Shown here: piece by piece, positions 1 through 8,749 of the stretch
How positions within the stretch are numbered: the first letter of the stretch is position 1
Layout of the letters: each line of letters opens with the position of its first letter
Source: Prado023 sp963736425
GTDB taxonomy: Bacteria; Actinomycetota; Actinomycetes; S36-B12; CAIYMF01
Reading direction: 5' to 3'
NCBI GenBank assembly: GCA_963736425.1
Contig: CAVTOX010000014.1
Span: 248,001 to 312,000 of the forward strand
Length of the DNA stretch: 64,000 bases
Program-made: the position numbers and the translations under genes
The notes under the pieces: generated by a model
Seen by the model: only the letters and a program-made list of their open reading frames with translations
Databases searched by the model: none
What the model was told of the DNA's origin: nothing

Positions 1-1
1 G

Positions 2-1279
2 GGGGAGCGCGTCGATGGCCACGACTTCGCCGCCGCCGCGCACGCGGCCGGCGCTGTGGTCACCCTGGGCTCCCGGCCCACCGGACTGCCGACCATCGTC
101 GTCCCGGGCGACCCGGTCGACGCCCTGGGCCGGTTGGCCAGCCACACACTCGACCGACTGCCGGCAGCACGGGTCGTGGCGATCACCGGCTCGTCGGGCA
201 AGACCACGACCAAGGACCTCCTGGCCACCCTGCTGGAGGACCTCGGGCCGACGGTGGCCCCGGCTGGGTCGTTCAACACCGAGGTGGGTCTGCCCCTCAC
301 GATCCTGCGGGCCACCGAGGACACCCGCTACCTCGTGCTGGAGATGGGCGCCCGGGGGATCGGGCATGTGGCCACCCTGTGCCGGATCGCCCCTCCGGAC
401 GTCAGCGTGGTGCTCAACGTCGGCTCGGCGCACCTCGGGGAGTTCGGCAGCCGCGAGGCGATCGGGCAGGCCAAGGGCGAGATCGTCGAGGCCCTCGACC
501 CTGATGGCCTGGCAGTCCTCAACGCCGACGACCCGATCGTCGCAGGGATGGCCCTGCGTTCCAGGGCCCCGATCGTCACGTTCGGGGCCAGCCCGGCCGC
601 GGACGTCCGCGCCGCAGGGCTCACCCTGGACGGCTCGGCGCGGGCCGGCTTCACGCTGCAGACATCGTCGGGGGAGGCACCCGTGCAGATGGCCATGGTC
701 GGCGAGCACATGGCCGCCAACGCATGCGCCGCCGCCGCTGTGGCGCTGCACTTCGGGATGCCCCCGGCCCGTGCTGCCGCGCTGCTCGGGGCAGCGCAGC
801 CACGCAGCAGGTGGCGGATGGAGGTCACCACGACGGCGTCCGGGGTCACCGTCGTGAACGATGCCTACAACGCCAACCCCGAGTCGATGCGCGCTGCCCT
901 GCGCTCCCTGGCGGCGATGCGCGGGCAGGGGCGCACGATTGCGGTCCTCGGCGAGATGCGCGAGCTGGGTGCCGACAGCATCGCCGAGCACGACGAGGTG
1001 GGCAGGCTGGCCGTCCGGCTGGACATCTCCAAGACGATCGCCGTGGGGCAGGGAGCGCGCGCCCTCTACCTCGGGGCGGCCCAGGAGGGGTCCTGGAACG
1101 AGGAGGCCGTGTTCGTCGCCGATGTGCCTGCGGCCATCGAGCTCCTGCGCACCCTGGTCAGACCCGGTGATGTCGTGCTGGTCAAGGCATCCCGATCGAT
1201 CGGCCTCGAGGCCGTGGCCGACGCGCTCCTGGAGACGCCAGTCCGGGAGCGGCCACTCCAAGGTGAGGACCCCACATGA
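2..1279 (+). CDS. murF: UDP-MurNAc-tripeptide:D-Ala-D-Ala ligase (MurF), 5'-truncated
   Basis: MurF adds D-Ala-D-Ala to UDP-MurNAc-tripeptide, the last cytoplasmic step in making the pentapeptide precursor. The reading frame is open from base 2 with no start codon that fits, so the N-terminus (substrate-binding domain) lies upstream of the window. The visible part has the Mur-ligase ATP loop GSSGKTTTKDL, the central motif around EMGARGIGH, and a C-terminal ligase domain with NDAYNANPESM, which is typical of MurF rather than MurC/D/E. The stop overlaps the mraY start by 4 nt (ATGA), which implies translational coupling in the dcw operon. Identification is firm; only the true start is unknown. 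Confidence 0.95.
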   Translation, partial: GERVDGHDFAAAAHAAGAVVTLGSRPTGLPTIVVPGDPVDALGRLASHTLDRLPAARVVAITGSSGKTTTKDLLATLLEDLGPTVAPAGSFNTEVGLPLTILRATEDTRYLVLEMGARGIGHVATLCRIAPPDVSVVLNVGSAHLGEFGSREAIGQAKGEIVEALDPDGLAVLNADDPIVAGMALRSRAPIVTFGASPAADVRAAGLTLDGSARAGFTLQTSSGEAPVQMAMVGEHMAANACAAAAVALHFGMPPARAAALLGAAQPRSRWRMEVTTTASGVTVVNDAYNANPESMRAALRSLAAMRGQGRTIAVLGEMRELGADSIAEHDEVGRLAVRLDISKTIAVGQGARALYLGAAQEGSWNEEAVFVADVPAAIELLRTLVRPGDVVLVKASRSIGLEAVADALLETPVRERPLQGEDPT

Positions 1280-2340
1280 TCCTGATCGTCCTGAGCGGAA
1301 TGATCTCCCTGGGCCTGGCGCTCTTCTGCACCCCGCTGCTCATCAAGGTCCTCAGCCGGCGCAACCTCGCCCAGTCGATCCGGGAATCCGGCGACGGCAT
1401 CGTCTACCCCGAGCACAGCGGCAAGCGCGGCACGCCCTCCATGGGCGGCCTGGCCATCGTCGGGGCCGTCGTGCTGGGCTACGGCGGGGCCCACCTGATC
1501 CGCTGGACCTGGCCCACGGCATCGGGCCTGCTGGCCCTGTACCTGATGGTGGGTCTGGCGATCGTCGGGTTCGCCGACGACTACCTCAAGGTGTTCAAGT
1601 CGCGCAGCGGTGGGATCCGCGCCCGGACCAAGCTGCTCGGCCAGGCGGCTGTGGCATTGAGCTTCGGCTACATGGCCACGAAGTTCCCCGACGACGAGGG
1701 CATCACGCCCGCTACGGCAGCGATCTCCGCAGTCCGAGACCTCCCGTGGATCCTGCCCCTGGGGCTGGCGATGCTGTGGATCTGGTTCCTGGTGACTGCC
1801 ATCACCAATGGGGTCAACCTGACCGACGGCCTCGACGGTCTGGCGGCCGGGGCCTCAGTCCTCACCTTCGGAGGCTTCACGTTGATCGGCGTGTGGCAGT
1901 ACGGCCAGAGCTGCTCCTACGAGATCACCAGTGGCTGCTACACGGTGCGCGACCCGCTGGACCTCGCCGCCTTCGCGGTGGCGTGCGCCGGGGCCACATT
2001 CGGATTCCTCTGGTGGAACACCAGCCCGGCGCAGATCTTCATGGGCGACACCGGCAGCCTGGCCCTCGGTGGGGCGATGGCAGCCCTGGCGATCATGACC
2101 CGCACGGAGCTGCTGTTCATCCTGTTCGGGGGCCTGTTCGTGATCATCTCCCTGTCGGTCATCGCTCAGGTGGGGTCCTTCAAGCTCACGGGCAAGCGGG
2201 TGCTGCGGATGGCGCCCCTGCACCATCACTTCGAGATGCTCGGCTGGCACGAGATCACCATCGTCGTGCGGTTCTGGCTCATCCAGGGACTCTGCGTGGC
2301 CGCAGGGCTGGCCCTGTTCTACGCGGAGTGGGTGCGGTGA
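1276..2340 (+). CDS. mraY: phospho-MurNAc-pentapeptide transferase (MraY)
   Basis: MraY is the integral membrane enzyme that transfers phospho-MurNAc-pentapeptide to undecaprenyl phosphate, giving lipid I. The 354-residue product has about ten hydrophobic segments and the family's catalytic loops: FADDYLK, NLTDGLDGLAAG, MGDTGSLALGG and the histidine-rich MAPLHHHFE near the C-terminus. Length is normal for the family. The ATG overlaps the murF stop, and its own stop shares a base with the murD start (TGATG), so the genes are read as one translationally coupled operon. Confidence 0.97.
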   Translation: MILIVLSGMISLGLALFCTPLLIKVLSRRNLAQSIRESGDGIVYPEHSGKRGTPSMGGLAIVGAVVLGYGGAHLIRWTWPTASGLLALYLMVGLAIVGFADDYLKVFKSRSGGIRARTKLLGQAAVALSFGYMATKFPDDEGITPATAAISAVRDLPWILPLGLAMLWIWFLVTAITNGVNLTDGLDGLAAGASVLTFGGFTLIGVWQYGQSCSYEITSGCYTVRDPLDLAAFAVACAGATFGFLWWNTSPAQIFMGDTGSLALGGAMAALAIMTRTELLFILFGGLFVIISLSVIAQVGSFKLTGKRVLRMAPLHHHFEMLGWHEITIVVRFWLIQGLCVAAGLALFYAEWVR

Positions 2341-3788
2341 TGGTGGACCACCTCGTCCGGGACTCCGACTGGGGCGGTGTCCACGTCGCCGTGGCGGGGA
2401 TCGGCATCGCCGGGTTCGCCGCCGCCGATGCCCTGCTGTCCCTCGGGGCCCGCGTGTCGGCTGTCGACTCGGGCGATGGCCCTCGCCAGCAGGAGCGTGC
2501 CCAGATCCTGGAGGTCCTCGGCGCCGCCGTCCGGCTGGGGGACGGCGACACACTGCCCGACGCCGTGGACCTGCTCGTCGTCTCGCCGGGGCTCTCGCCG
2601 CTGGCGCCGATCATCGCGGCGGCACAGGCGGCGGGCGTGCCGATATGGGGTGAGCTCGAGCTGGCCTGGCGGCTGCGCCCCGCCCAGGGGGCTGCCCCCT
2701 GGCTGGTCGTCACCGGGACCAACGGCAAGACCACGACCACCCTGATGCTCGAGTCGATGCTGCGTGCTGCCGGCCTGCGCACCATCGCCGCGGGCAACAT
2801 CGGGGTCTCGATGGTCGACGTCGTGATGGCCGAGGCCACCCCTGAGGGCACCCTGGACGCCATCGCGGTCGAGGTCGGCGCCCCGCAGCTGCCGTTCCTG
2901 CACTCCATGAGCCCGCAGGCCTCGGTGTGCCTGAACATCGCCGAGGACCACGTCGACCTCTTCGGCTCGTTCGAGGCCTACGTCGCGGCCAAGGCACGCA
3001 TCTACGAGCGCACCCAGGTGGCCGCGGTCTACAACGTGGCCGACGAGGTGACCCGGAGGATGGTCGAGGAGGCCGACGTCGTCGACGGGTGCCGGGCCAT
3101 CGGCTTCACGCTCGGGATCCCGGACCTCAGCATGCTCGGCGTGGTCGAGGAGTTCCTCGTGGACCGTGCGTTCGTGCCCGATCGCAGCAGGTCCGCCCAG
3201 GAGCTGGCCACGACAGCTGATGTGCGCCCCTCGGCCCCGCACAACGTGGCCAACGCCCTGGCCGCCGCCGCGCTGGCTCGGGCCCATGGCGTGCCCGCCC
3301 CGGCGATCCGCGACGGGTTGCGCGCGTTCGAGCCGGCAGGTCATCGGATCGCCGATGTGGGCACCGTCGCGGGGGTCCGCTACGTCGACGACTCCAAGGC
3401 CACGAACTGCCACGCGGCGCAGACCTCGCTGATGGCATATGACCGGGTTGTCTGGATTGCCGGGGGCCTGGCCAAGGGCCAGCAGTTCGATGACCTGGTG
3501 CGGGCCACGGCCAGCCAGATGACCGGAGTGGTGCTCCTCGGCCAGGACCGCCAGGTCATTGCCGACGCGATCGCGCGACACGCCCCGGATCTGCCGATCG
3601 TGGAGGTGTCGCGGACCGACACTGGTGCCATGGCAGAGGTCGTGGCGGCAGCTGCGGCCATGGCAGGGCCGGGCGGCACCGTGTTGTTGGCCCCGGGGTG
3701 CGCATCGTGGGACATGTTCCGCGACTACGCCGAACGGGGAGACATGTTCGCCGGGGCCGTGAAGTCGTTGGCGCAGGAGGGCACGTGA
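2340..3788 (+). CDS. murD: UDP-MurNAc-L-Ala:D-Glu ligase (MurD)
   Basis: MurD adds D-glutamate to UDP-MurNAc-L-alanine. An N-terminal nucleotide-sugar binding domain (VAGIGIAGFAAADALL) is followed by the ATP loop VTGTNGKTTTTLM and by the C-terminal ligase domain with VDDSKATN, a MurD hallmark. I start it at the ATG overlapping the mraY stop; the open frame runs far upstream but that part is an antisense-like shadow of mraY. The restored length of 482 residues is normal. It overlaps ftsW by 4 nt (GTGA). Confidence 0.97.
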   Translation: MVDHLVRDSDWGGVHVAVAGIGIAGFAAADALLSLGARVSAVDSGDGPRQQERAQILEVLGAAVRLGDGDTLPDAVDLLVVSPGLSPLAPIIAAAQAAGVPIWGELELAWRLRPAQGAAPWLVVTGTNGKTTTTLMLESMLRAAGLRTIAAGNIGVSMVDVVMAEATPEGTLDAIAVEVGAPQLPFLHSMSPQASVCLNIAEDHVDLFGSFEAYVAAKARIYERTQVAAVYNVADEVTRRMVEEADVVDGCRAIGFTLGIPDLSMLGVVEEFLVDRAFVPDRSRSAQELATTADVRPSAPHNVANALAAAALARAHGVPAPAIRDGLRAFEPAGHRIADVGTVAGVRYVDDSKATNCHAAQTSLMAYDRVVWIAGGLAKGQQFDDLVRATASQMTGVVLLGQDRQVIADAIARHAPDLPIVEVSRTDTGAMAEVVAAAAAMAGPGGTVLLAPGCASWDMFRDYAERGDMFAGAVKSLAQEGT

Positions 3789-5014
3789 GCCAGACCCGAT
3801 CCCCCCGGAACTCCTCCGAGGAGCGCATCGAGGACGGCCTCGCCGAACCCGGGTGGCGCGATCGCCTCAACCAGCATCCGATGGCCCCCTACTACCTGAT
3901 CCTCGGTGCGGCGATGCTGCTGCTGGTCCTGGGCCTGGTGATGGTGCTCAGCTCCTCAGGCGTCGAGTCCTACGAGATCTATGACTCCGCCTTCACCCTG
4001 TTCAGCCGGCAGGCCGTCTTCGCGGCCATCGGTGTGGTCGCGATGCTCATCATCTCCCGACTGCCGATCCCGGTGTTCCGACGATTCGCGCTGGCCTTCC
4101 TCGTGCTGAGCATCGGCATGCTCGTACTCACGTTCGTGCCCGGTATCGGAGTGGGCGTGCATGGTCAGCGCAACTGGATCCGGCTCGTCGGGCCCTTCCG
4201 GTTGCAGCCCTCGGAGTTCGCGAAGCTGGGGCTGATCCTCTGGTCCGCAGACCTGTTCACCCGCCGGGAGGCCTACCTCCACCAGTGGCGCGCGCTGTTG
4301 GTGCCCTTCATGCCGGTCGTCGCCGTCGTTGTGGGTCTGGTGGTCCTTGAGGGCGACCTGGGCACAGCGATCGTCATCTCCATCATCGTGGCTGCGCTGC
4401 TGTTCGTCGTCGGTGCGCCGATGCGGATCTTCGTGGGGTTCGGCGCCGTGGGCCTGGCGGGGATCGCGCTGCTGTCGCTGACCGCCGGATACCGCATGCG
4501 CCGCTTCACCGCGTGGCTTCATCCCGAGGCCGATCTGGACGGCGCCGGGTGGCAGCTCACCCAGGGCAAGGTGGCACTCGGGACGGGCGGCTGGTGGGGT
4601 GTCGGTCTCGGTGGCAGCCGCGAGAAGTGGGGTGCCCTGCCTGAGGCTCATACCGACTTCATCTACCCGGTCATCGGCGAGGAGCTCGGACTGTTCGGTG
4701 CGCTGACCGTGCTCGGCCTGTTCGCGGCGATCACCATCTTCGCCCTGCGCATGGCCATCCGGACTCCCGACTCGTTCGTGCGCATCACCTGCGTCGGCAT
4801 CGTCGCGTGGATCGTCGGACAGGCCCTGATCAACCTCGGGGCCGTCCTGCAGCTGCTGCCGATCACGGGTGTGCCGCTGCCGTTCATCTCCTACGGCGGG
4901 TCGTCGCTGTTGCCCTCGTTGATGGCAATCGGCGTGCTGCTCGCGTTCGCGCGGCAGGAGGCTGTGCGCGCCCGGCCCCGATCAGGCCGGCGCCCCTCGG
5001 CCGTGGAGGTCTGA
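3785..5014 (+). CDS. ftsW: SEDS-family peptidoglycan polymerase FtsW
   Basis: FtsW is the divisome SEDS glycosyltransferase that polymerises lipid II at the septum together with a class B penicillin-binding protein. The 409-residue protein has a short charged N-terminus and about ten membrane segments. Diagnostic stretches include HGQRNWIRL and QPSEFAKLGLILW in the first extracellular loop region, and GVPLPFISYGGSSLL near the C-terminus. GTG at 3785 overlaps the murD stop and is preferred over an upstream ATG at 3698, which would add 29 residues without homology. It sits between murD and murG, the usual place for ftsW in actinobacteria. Confidence 0.95.
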   Translation: MSQTRSPRNSSEERIEDGLAEPGWRDRLNQHPMAPYYLILGAAMLLLVLGLVMVLSSSGVESYEIYDSAFTLFSRQAVFAAIGVVAMLIISRLPIPVFRRFALAFLVLSIGMLVLTFVPGIGVGVHGQRNWIRLVGPFRLQPSEFAKLGLILWSADLFTRREAYLHQWRALLVPFMPVVAVVVGLVVLEGDLGTAIVISIIVAALLFVVGAPMRIFVGFGAVGLAGIALLSLTAGYRMRRFTAWLHPEADLDGAGWQLTQGKVALGTGGWWGVGLGGSREKWGALPEAHTDFIYPVIGEELGLFGALTVLGLFAAITIFALRMAIRTPDSFVRITCVGIVAWIVGQALINLGAVLQLLPITGVPLPFISYGGSSLLPSLMAIGVLLAFARQEAVRARPRSGRRPSAVEV

Positions 5015-5016
5015 GG

Positions 5017-6108
5017 GTGCACGTCGTGCTGGCCGGAGGTGGGACGGCGGGGCACATCGAGCCCGCCCTGAACCTCGCCGACGCACTGCGCCGCCGCGAC
5101 CCGGAGGTGGGCATCACTGCACTGGGCACCGAGAAGGGCCTCGAGGGACGGCTGGTGCCGGCCCGGGGCTACGCGCTGCGGATGATTCCCGCGGTCCCCC
5201 TGCCGCGCAGGCCCTCGGGCGAGCTCGTGACGCTGCCCGGGCGGGTCCGCGAGGCGCTGCGCCAGACCGAGGCGATCCTGGCCGAGGTGCATGCTGACGT
5301 CGTGGTCGGCTTCGGTGGTTACGTGGCGCTGCCTGCCTACCTCGCCGCCCGCCGGACGAAGACCCCGCTGGTGATCCACGAGGCCAACGCCCGCCCCGGG
5401 CTGGCCAACCGGGTGGGCGCCCACTTCACCACGCACGTCGCCGAAGCCGTGGCCGGAACACTCCCCGCTGGGCAGCGCATCGGAATCCCCCTGCGCTCGA
5501 CGATCTCCAGCCTCGACCGGGCTGCGGCCCGGGACGGGGCGCGCGCGGCCCTGGGTCTGGCTCCCGAGGGCCCGGTCCTTCTTGTGTTCGGTGGCTCCCA
5601 GGGCGCCCAGCGGATCAACGCCGCGGTGTCCGAAGCCCTGCCGGGGCTGCTTGAGCTCGGCGTCCAGGTGCTGCATTCGGTCGGCCAGGCCAACATCGAC
5701 GCCGTCACCGACTCGGGGCCCGGGTACCACCCCGTGGCCTACCTGGACCGGATGGACCTGGCCTACGCTGCAGCCGACCTCGTCGTGAGTCGCAGCGGTG
5801 CCATGACCTGTGCCGAGCTCGCGGCCGTGGGCCTGCCTGCGATCTACGTGCCCTTCCCGATCGGCAACGGTGAGCAGCGCCTCAACGCCCTTCCCGTGGT
5901 CAACGCCGGTGGCGGGCTGCTCGTGGCCGACGAGGACCTCGACGGCGACACGCTCCTGGCCGACGTGCGGGCCCTGGTGGCCGATCCCGAGCGGATCGAG
6001 CGGATGGGTGCACGGGCAGCCGCCCACGGCATCCGGGATGCCGACGAGCGGCTCGCCGACATGGTGATCGACGCAGCCGGCCGACCAGCCGGGCGCAGGG
6101 CGGGGTGA
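5017..6108 (+). CDS. murG: lipid II synthase MurG (GlcNAc transferase)
   Basis: MurG is the peripheral membrane GT28 glycosyltransferase that adds GlcNAc to lipid I, making lipid II. The N-terminal Rossmann domain begins VVLAGGGTAGHIEPAL, the family's first glycine-rich loop. The C-terminal UDP-GlcNAc binding half shows FGGSQGAQRIN and RSGAMTCAELAAVGLPAIYVP. The GTG at 5017, 2 nt after the ftsW stop, gives 363 residues, the usual length. The stop overlaps the murC start by 4 nt. Confidence 0.97.
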   Translation: MHVVLAGGGTAGHIEPALNLADALRRRDPEVGITALGTEKGLEGRLVPARGYALRMIPAVPLPRRPSGELVTLPGRVREALRQTEAILAEVHADVVVGFGGYVALPAYLAARRTKTPLVIHEANARPGLANRVGAHFTTHVAEAVAGTLPAGQRIGIPLRSTISSLDRAAARDGARAALGLAPEGPVLLVFGGSQGAQRINAAVSEALPGLLELGVQVLHSVGQANIDAVTDSGPGYHPVAYLDRMDLAYAAADLVVSRSGAMTCAELAAVGLPAIYVPFPIGNGEQRLNALPVVNAGGGLLVADEDLDGDTLLADVRALVADPERIERMGARAAAHGIRDADERLADMVIDAAGRPAGRRAG

Positions 6109-7514
6109 GTGCGATGGTGGACCTGACCGGCCACGTGCACATCGTGGGCATTGGGGGAGCGGGCATGTCCGGGATCGCCCGGATCCTGGTGGCCCGGGGC
6201 GCGCTGGTCTCCGGCAGCGATGCCAAGGAGTCCCGGCGACTGGTGGCGCTGCGCGCGCTCGGGATCGATGCCCGGGTCGGCCATGACGCGGCCAACGTCG
6301 AGGGTGCGGACGTCGTGGTCATCTCGACGGCCATCCGGGCGGCGAACCCCGAGGTCGTCGGCGCTCACGAGCGTGGGATCCCGGTCGTCTCCCGGGCCGA
6401 GGCGCTGGCCGCCGTGATGGCCGGGTTCCGGGGAGTTGCCGTGGCCGGCACGCATGGCAAGACCACCACCACCTCGATGCTGACCATCGCGGCCCAGCAC
6501 TGTGGCGCGGACCCGTCGTTCGCGATCGGCAGCGAGCTCAACGACTCCGGTGCGAACGCCCACCAGGGCGCAGGGGACCTGTTCATCGTGGAGGCCGACG
6601 AGTCCGATGGATCGTTCCTGAGGCTTCCTGCGGTGGCCGGGATCGTGACCAACGTCGAGGCCGACCATCTCGATCACTGGGGCACGTTCGACGCCATCGA
6701 GGTCGCATTCGTCGAGTTCGCGACCGGGATCGCGGCCGCGGGTGGGTTCGTCGTCGCCTGCGCCGATGACCCCGGCTCCGCGCGGATGGCCCAGCGAGCG
6801 CGGGAACTGGGCGTCGACGTGCGCACCTACGGCCTGGATCCCGGTGCCGATTACGTGCTCACCGAGGTCGTCACCTCAGCCACGGGCTCCGGGGCCGTGG
6901 TGTCCCACGCCGATGCGGTCGTGGGTCGACTCAGCCTCCAGGTGCACGGCACCCACAACGTCCTGAACGCCGCTGCCGCCCTGGTCGCCGGGATCGGCCT
7001 GGGGCTGCCGGCCGCTGAGGTGCTCGACGGCCTGTCGCTGTTCAGTGGGACCCGGCGGCGTTTCGACTTCAAGGGGGAGGTCGCCGGTATTCGCGTGTTC
7101 GACGACTACGCCCACCACCCCACCGAGATCGCCGCGACCCTGCGGGCCGCCCGCGAGGTGGTGGGGGAGGGCAACCTCGTGGTCGCCTTCCAGGCCCACC
7201 ACTACTACCGCACGGCCATGTTCGTCGACGAGTTCGGCGAGGCGCTGGGCCTGGCCGACCAGGTCGTCGTCCTCGAGGTGTACGCACCGGGCGAGGACCC
7301 GATCCCCGGCGCAAGCGGGCAGTCGATGGCCAGCCATGTCCCGCTGCCTGCTGACCAGGTCGTCTTCGAGCCGTCCTGGTCGGCCGTCGCCGGCCAGCTC
7401 GCCGAGCGCGCCCAGCCCGGGGACATCGTCATGACCCTCGGGGCCGGGGACATCGTCCTGCTCGGCCCGGAAGTACTGGACCTGCTCGCCCGACGCCATG
7501 GAGTCCTGACATGA
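6105..7514 (+). CDS. murC: UDP-MurNAc:L-Ala ligase (MurC)
   Basis: MurC attaches L-alanine to UDP-MurNAc, the first amino-acid step of the stem peptide. The N-terminal loop VGIGGAGMSGIARIL is the MurC fingerprint. The ATP loop is AGTHGKTTTTSM, followed by VEADESDGSFL and a C-terminal domain containing DDYAHHPTEI, also specific for MurC. The GTG at 6105 overlaps the murG stop; an ATG nine bases on (6114) is a possible alternative. At 469 residues the length is normal. Its stop overlaps the ftsQ ATG (7511). Confidence 0.97.
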   Translation: MSAMVDLTGHVHIVGIGGAGMSGIARILVARGALVSGSDAKESRRLVALRALGIDARVGHDAANVEGADVVVISTAIRAANPEVVGAHERGIPVVSRAEALAAVMAGFRGVAVAGTHGKTTTTSMLTIAAQHCGADPSFAIGSELNDSGANAHQGAGDLFIVEADESDGSFLRLPAVAGIVTNVEADHLDHWGTFDAIEVAFVEFATGIAAAGGFVVACADDPGSARMAQRARELGVDVRTYGLDPGADYVLTEVVTSATGSGAVVSHADAVVGRLSLQVHGTHNVLNAAAALVAGIGLGLPAAEVLDGLSLFSGTRRRFDFKGEVAGIRVFDDYAHHPTEIAATLRAAREVVGEGNLVVAFQAHHYYRTAMFVDEFGEALGLADQVVVLEVYAPGEDPIPGASGQSMASHVPLPADQVVFEPSWSAVAGQLAERAQPGDIVMTLGAGDIVLLGPEVLDLLARRHGVLT

Positions 7515-8284
7515 CCGAGAACGAGACCGCCGAGATCCTCCCGGAGGAGACCCTCGAGGCTGCGCCGTCGCCCGCACCCAGGCCCTCGCGCCCGCGGCCT
7601 CACCCGCGCCGGACGCGTCGCATCGTGCTCGCTGGCGCAGCCGGCCTGACGTTCTTCTACTGGCTGGGTTGGCACTCCCCGCTGACCCTGGTCGAGCACG
7701 TGGTCGTGGATGCCCCGCGAGGCATCTCGGCCGAGTCGATCCGGCTTGCCTCGGGGATCTCGCCGGCCGACCGCGTCCCGTCCGTGGATCCTGAGGCCGT
7801 GCGGCTGGGCATCATGACGGCGATCCCCGCCGTCGCCGACGTTCGGCTCGAGCGCTCGCTGCCCGACACCATCCGGCTAGCGGTCACGACCAGGACGCCC
7901 CTGGCGGCGGTCGAAGCCGGCAAGGGCTTCTACGTGATGGACTCCCAGGGCGTGGTCTACGACAAGGTGGCGCGCGCCAAGGAACTCCCGGTCATCAGGG
8001 CCCGCACGGATGCCGATCGGGAGATCGCCCGGGGGATCCTGCTGGCCATCCCTGAGGACCTGCGCGCCAGGGTCACCCGGATCACCGCCAAGAGCCGGGA
8101 CAACGTCACGCTGGGCTTGCGCGGTGGGGCCACCGTGCGGTGGGGCGGTGTCGAGGATTCCGACCTCAAGGCCCGGGTCCTGGCTGGCCTGACAGCGGTC
8201 AAGGCGACCAGGTACGACGTCAGCGCACCCCTGCTGCCCACCACCTCCGGCTCCCCGACGGACGTCACGAGCCCCACCGGGTGA
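7511..8284 (+). CDS. ftsQ: cell division protein FtsQ (DivIB)
   Basis: FtsQ is a bitopic membrane protein that scaffolds the divisome (FtsB, FtsL, FtsW/FtsI). It has a basic, proline-rich cytoplasmic N-terminus, one membrane segment at about residues 37-55, then a POTRA domain (about 60-130: LVEHVVVDAP... to TTRTPLAAVE) and the FtsQ beta domain. Sequence conservation in this family is low, so the call rests on domain order plus position between murC and ftsZ, which is the actinobacterial arrangement. No ddl or murB lies between. The operon run of overlapping genes ends here; a 465-bp gap follows. Confidence 0.92.
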   Translation: MTENETAEILPEETLEAAPSPAPRPSRPRPHPRRTRRIVLAGAAGLTFFYWLGWHSPLTLVEHVVVDAPRGISAESIRLASGISPADRVPSVDPEAVRLGIMTAIPAVADVRLERSLPDTIRLAVTTRTPLAAVEAGKGFYVMDSQGVVYDKVARAKELPVIRARTDADREIARGILLAIPEDLRARVTRITAKSRDNVTLGLRGGATVRWGGVEDSDLKARVLAGLTAVKATRYDVSAPLLPTTSGSPTDVTSPTG

Positions 8285-8297
8285 TCTGAGCCATCGA

Positions 8298-8324
8298 ATC
8301 GTGTTCGCCCTGAGCGAACACGAT
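8298..8324. repeat. 11-bp perfect inverted repeat after ftsQ
   Basis: The arms ATCGTGTTCGC (8298-8308) and GCGAACACGAT (8314-8324) are perfect complements around a 5-nt loop CCTGA, starting 13 bp after the ftsQ stop. It could fold as a strong RNA hairpin (terminator or stabiliser) although no T-tract follows, or be an operator for a dimeric regulator. It is not a LexA box, whose half sites face the other way (CGAAC-N4-GTTCG). Confidence 0.7.
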
Positions 8325-8374
8325 CAGGGCTTCTGGCCTGCCTTTGCCCAGGTCGGGTGGGTGCCGCGCCGCCT

Positions 8375-8417
8375 GTGTCCACAGGGGAGCCCCAGCCTGT
8401 GGACAAGTTCGTCCACA
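8375..8417. promoter_or_regulatory. cluster of DnaA-box-like 9-mers upstream of ftsZ
   Basis: A perfect copy of the actinobacterial DnaA box TTGTCCACA lies on the minus strand at 8398-8406 (read as TGTGGACAA on +). Two one-mismatch copies flank it on the plus strand: GTGTCCACA at 8375-8383 and TCGTCCACA at 8409-8417. The three sites also form two mutually exclusive hairpins (TGTCCACAGG 8376-8385 with CCTGTGGACA 8396-8405; TGTGGAC 8398-8404 with GTCCACA 8411-8417). The consensus is known from Streptomyces; a role here in ftsZ control or DnaA titration is inference. Confidence 0.45.
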
Positions 8418-8457
8418 CCCAGGCCCGTGACCTGTCCCCATCCTGTCCCGCGCTTCT

Positions 8458-8488
8458 CCCCAGCCCGTCCCCAGCCCGTCCCCAGGGG
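8458..8488. repeat. short tandem repeat, 11-bp unit
   Basis: The unit CCCCAGCCCGT occurs twice in perfect tandem (8458-8468, 8469-8479) followed by a partial third copy CCCCAGGGG. It is in the ftsQ-ftsZ gap and is non-coding as far as I can see. It may be simple GC-rich slippage; no function is evident. Confidence 0.6.
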
Positions 8489-8616
8489 AGTGCTGGAACC
8501 TCGATCCGATCGGATGTCCAGTCGCGTGGTCTGGGGTGGCGGATCCGACACGCCGACGTTCCCGGTGGTCCTTGAAACCACCCCTGCGGGCACCTATGTT
8601 CCCTTCCAACCACAGG

Positions 8617-8647
8617 TTGACATAACTCTAAGCCTCAGGTTGAGGGT
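8617..8647 (+). promoter_or_regulatory. probable ftsZ promoter region
   Basis: A perfect TTGACA -35 hexamer (8617-8622) is followed by TAACTCTAAG and by the small inverted repeat CCTCA / TGAGG (8633-8646). This AT-richer block stands out in a very GC-rich gap about 100 bp upstream of the ftsZ start and would leave a leader of about 95-110 nt. The exact -10 is not clear. The stretch 8285-8749 holds no gene; its contents are the inverted repeat, DnaA-like boxes, tandem repeat and this promoter. Confidence 0.55.
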
Positions 8648-8749
8648 GAGAGTCAAGGAGACCGAAGGTGCAGGCCCGCGATGGAGCTCAACCCTCCACC
8701 GCACAGTCCGACCCCAACCCTTTGCAGCAACCAAGAAGGAGAGCCTGAC

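Noticed and set aside
861..2339. Large upstream extension of the murD frame
   Set aside because: It overlaps murF and mraY on the same strand, is out of frame with both and has no recognisable domain; murD starts at 2340.
8298..8324. LexA/SOS box
   Set aside because: The half sites are GTTCG...CGAAC, the reverse of the LexA order CGAAC-N4-GTTCG.
8458..8488. CRISPR-like array
   Set aside because: The 11-bp unit repeats directly without spacers and only 2.5 times.
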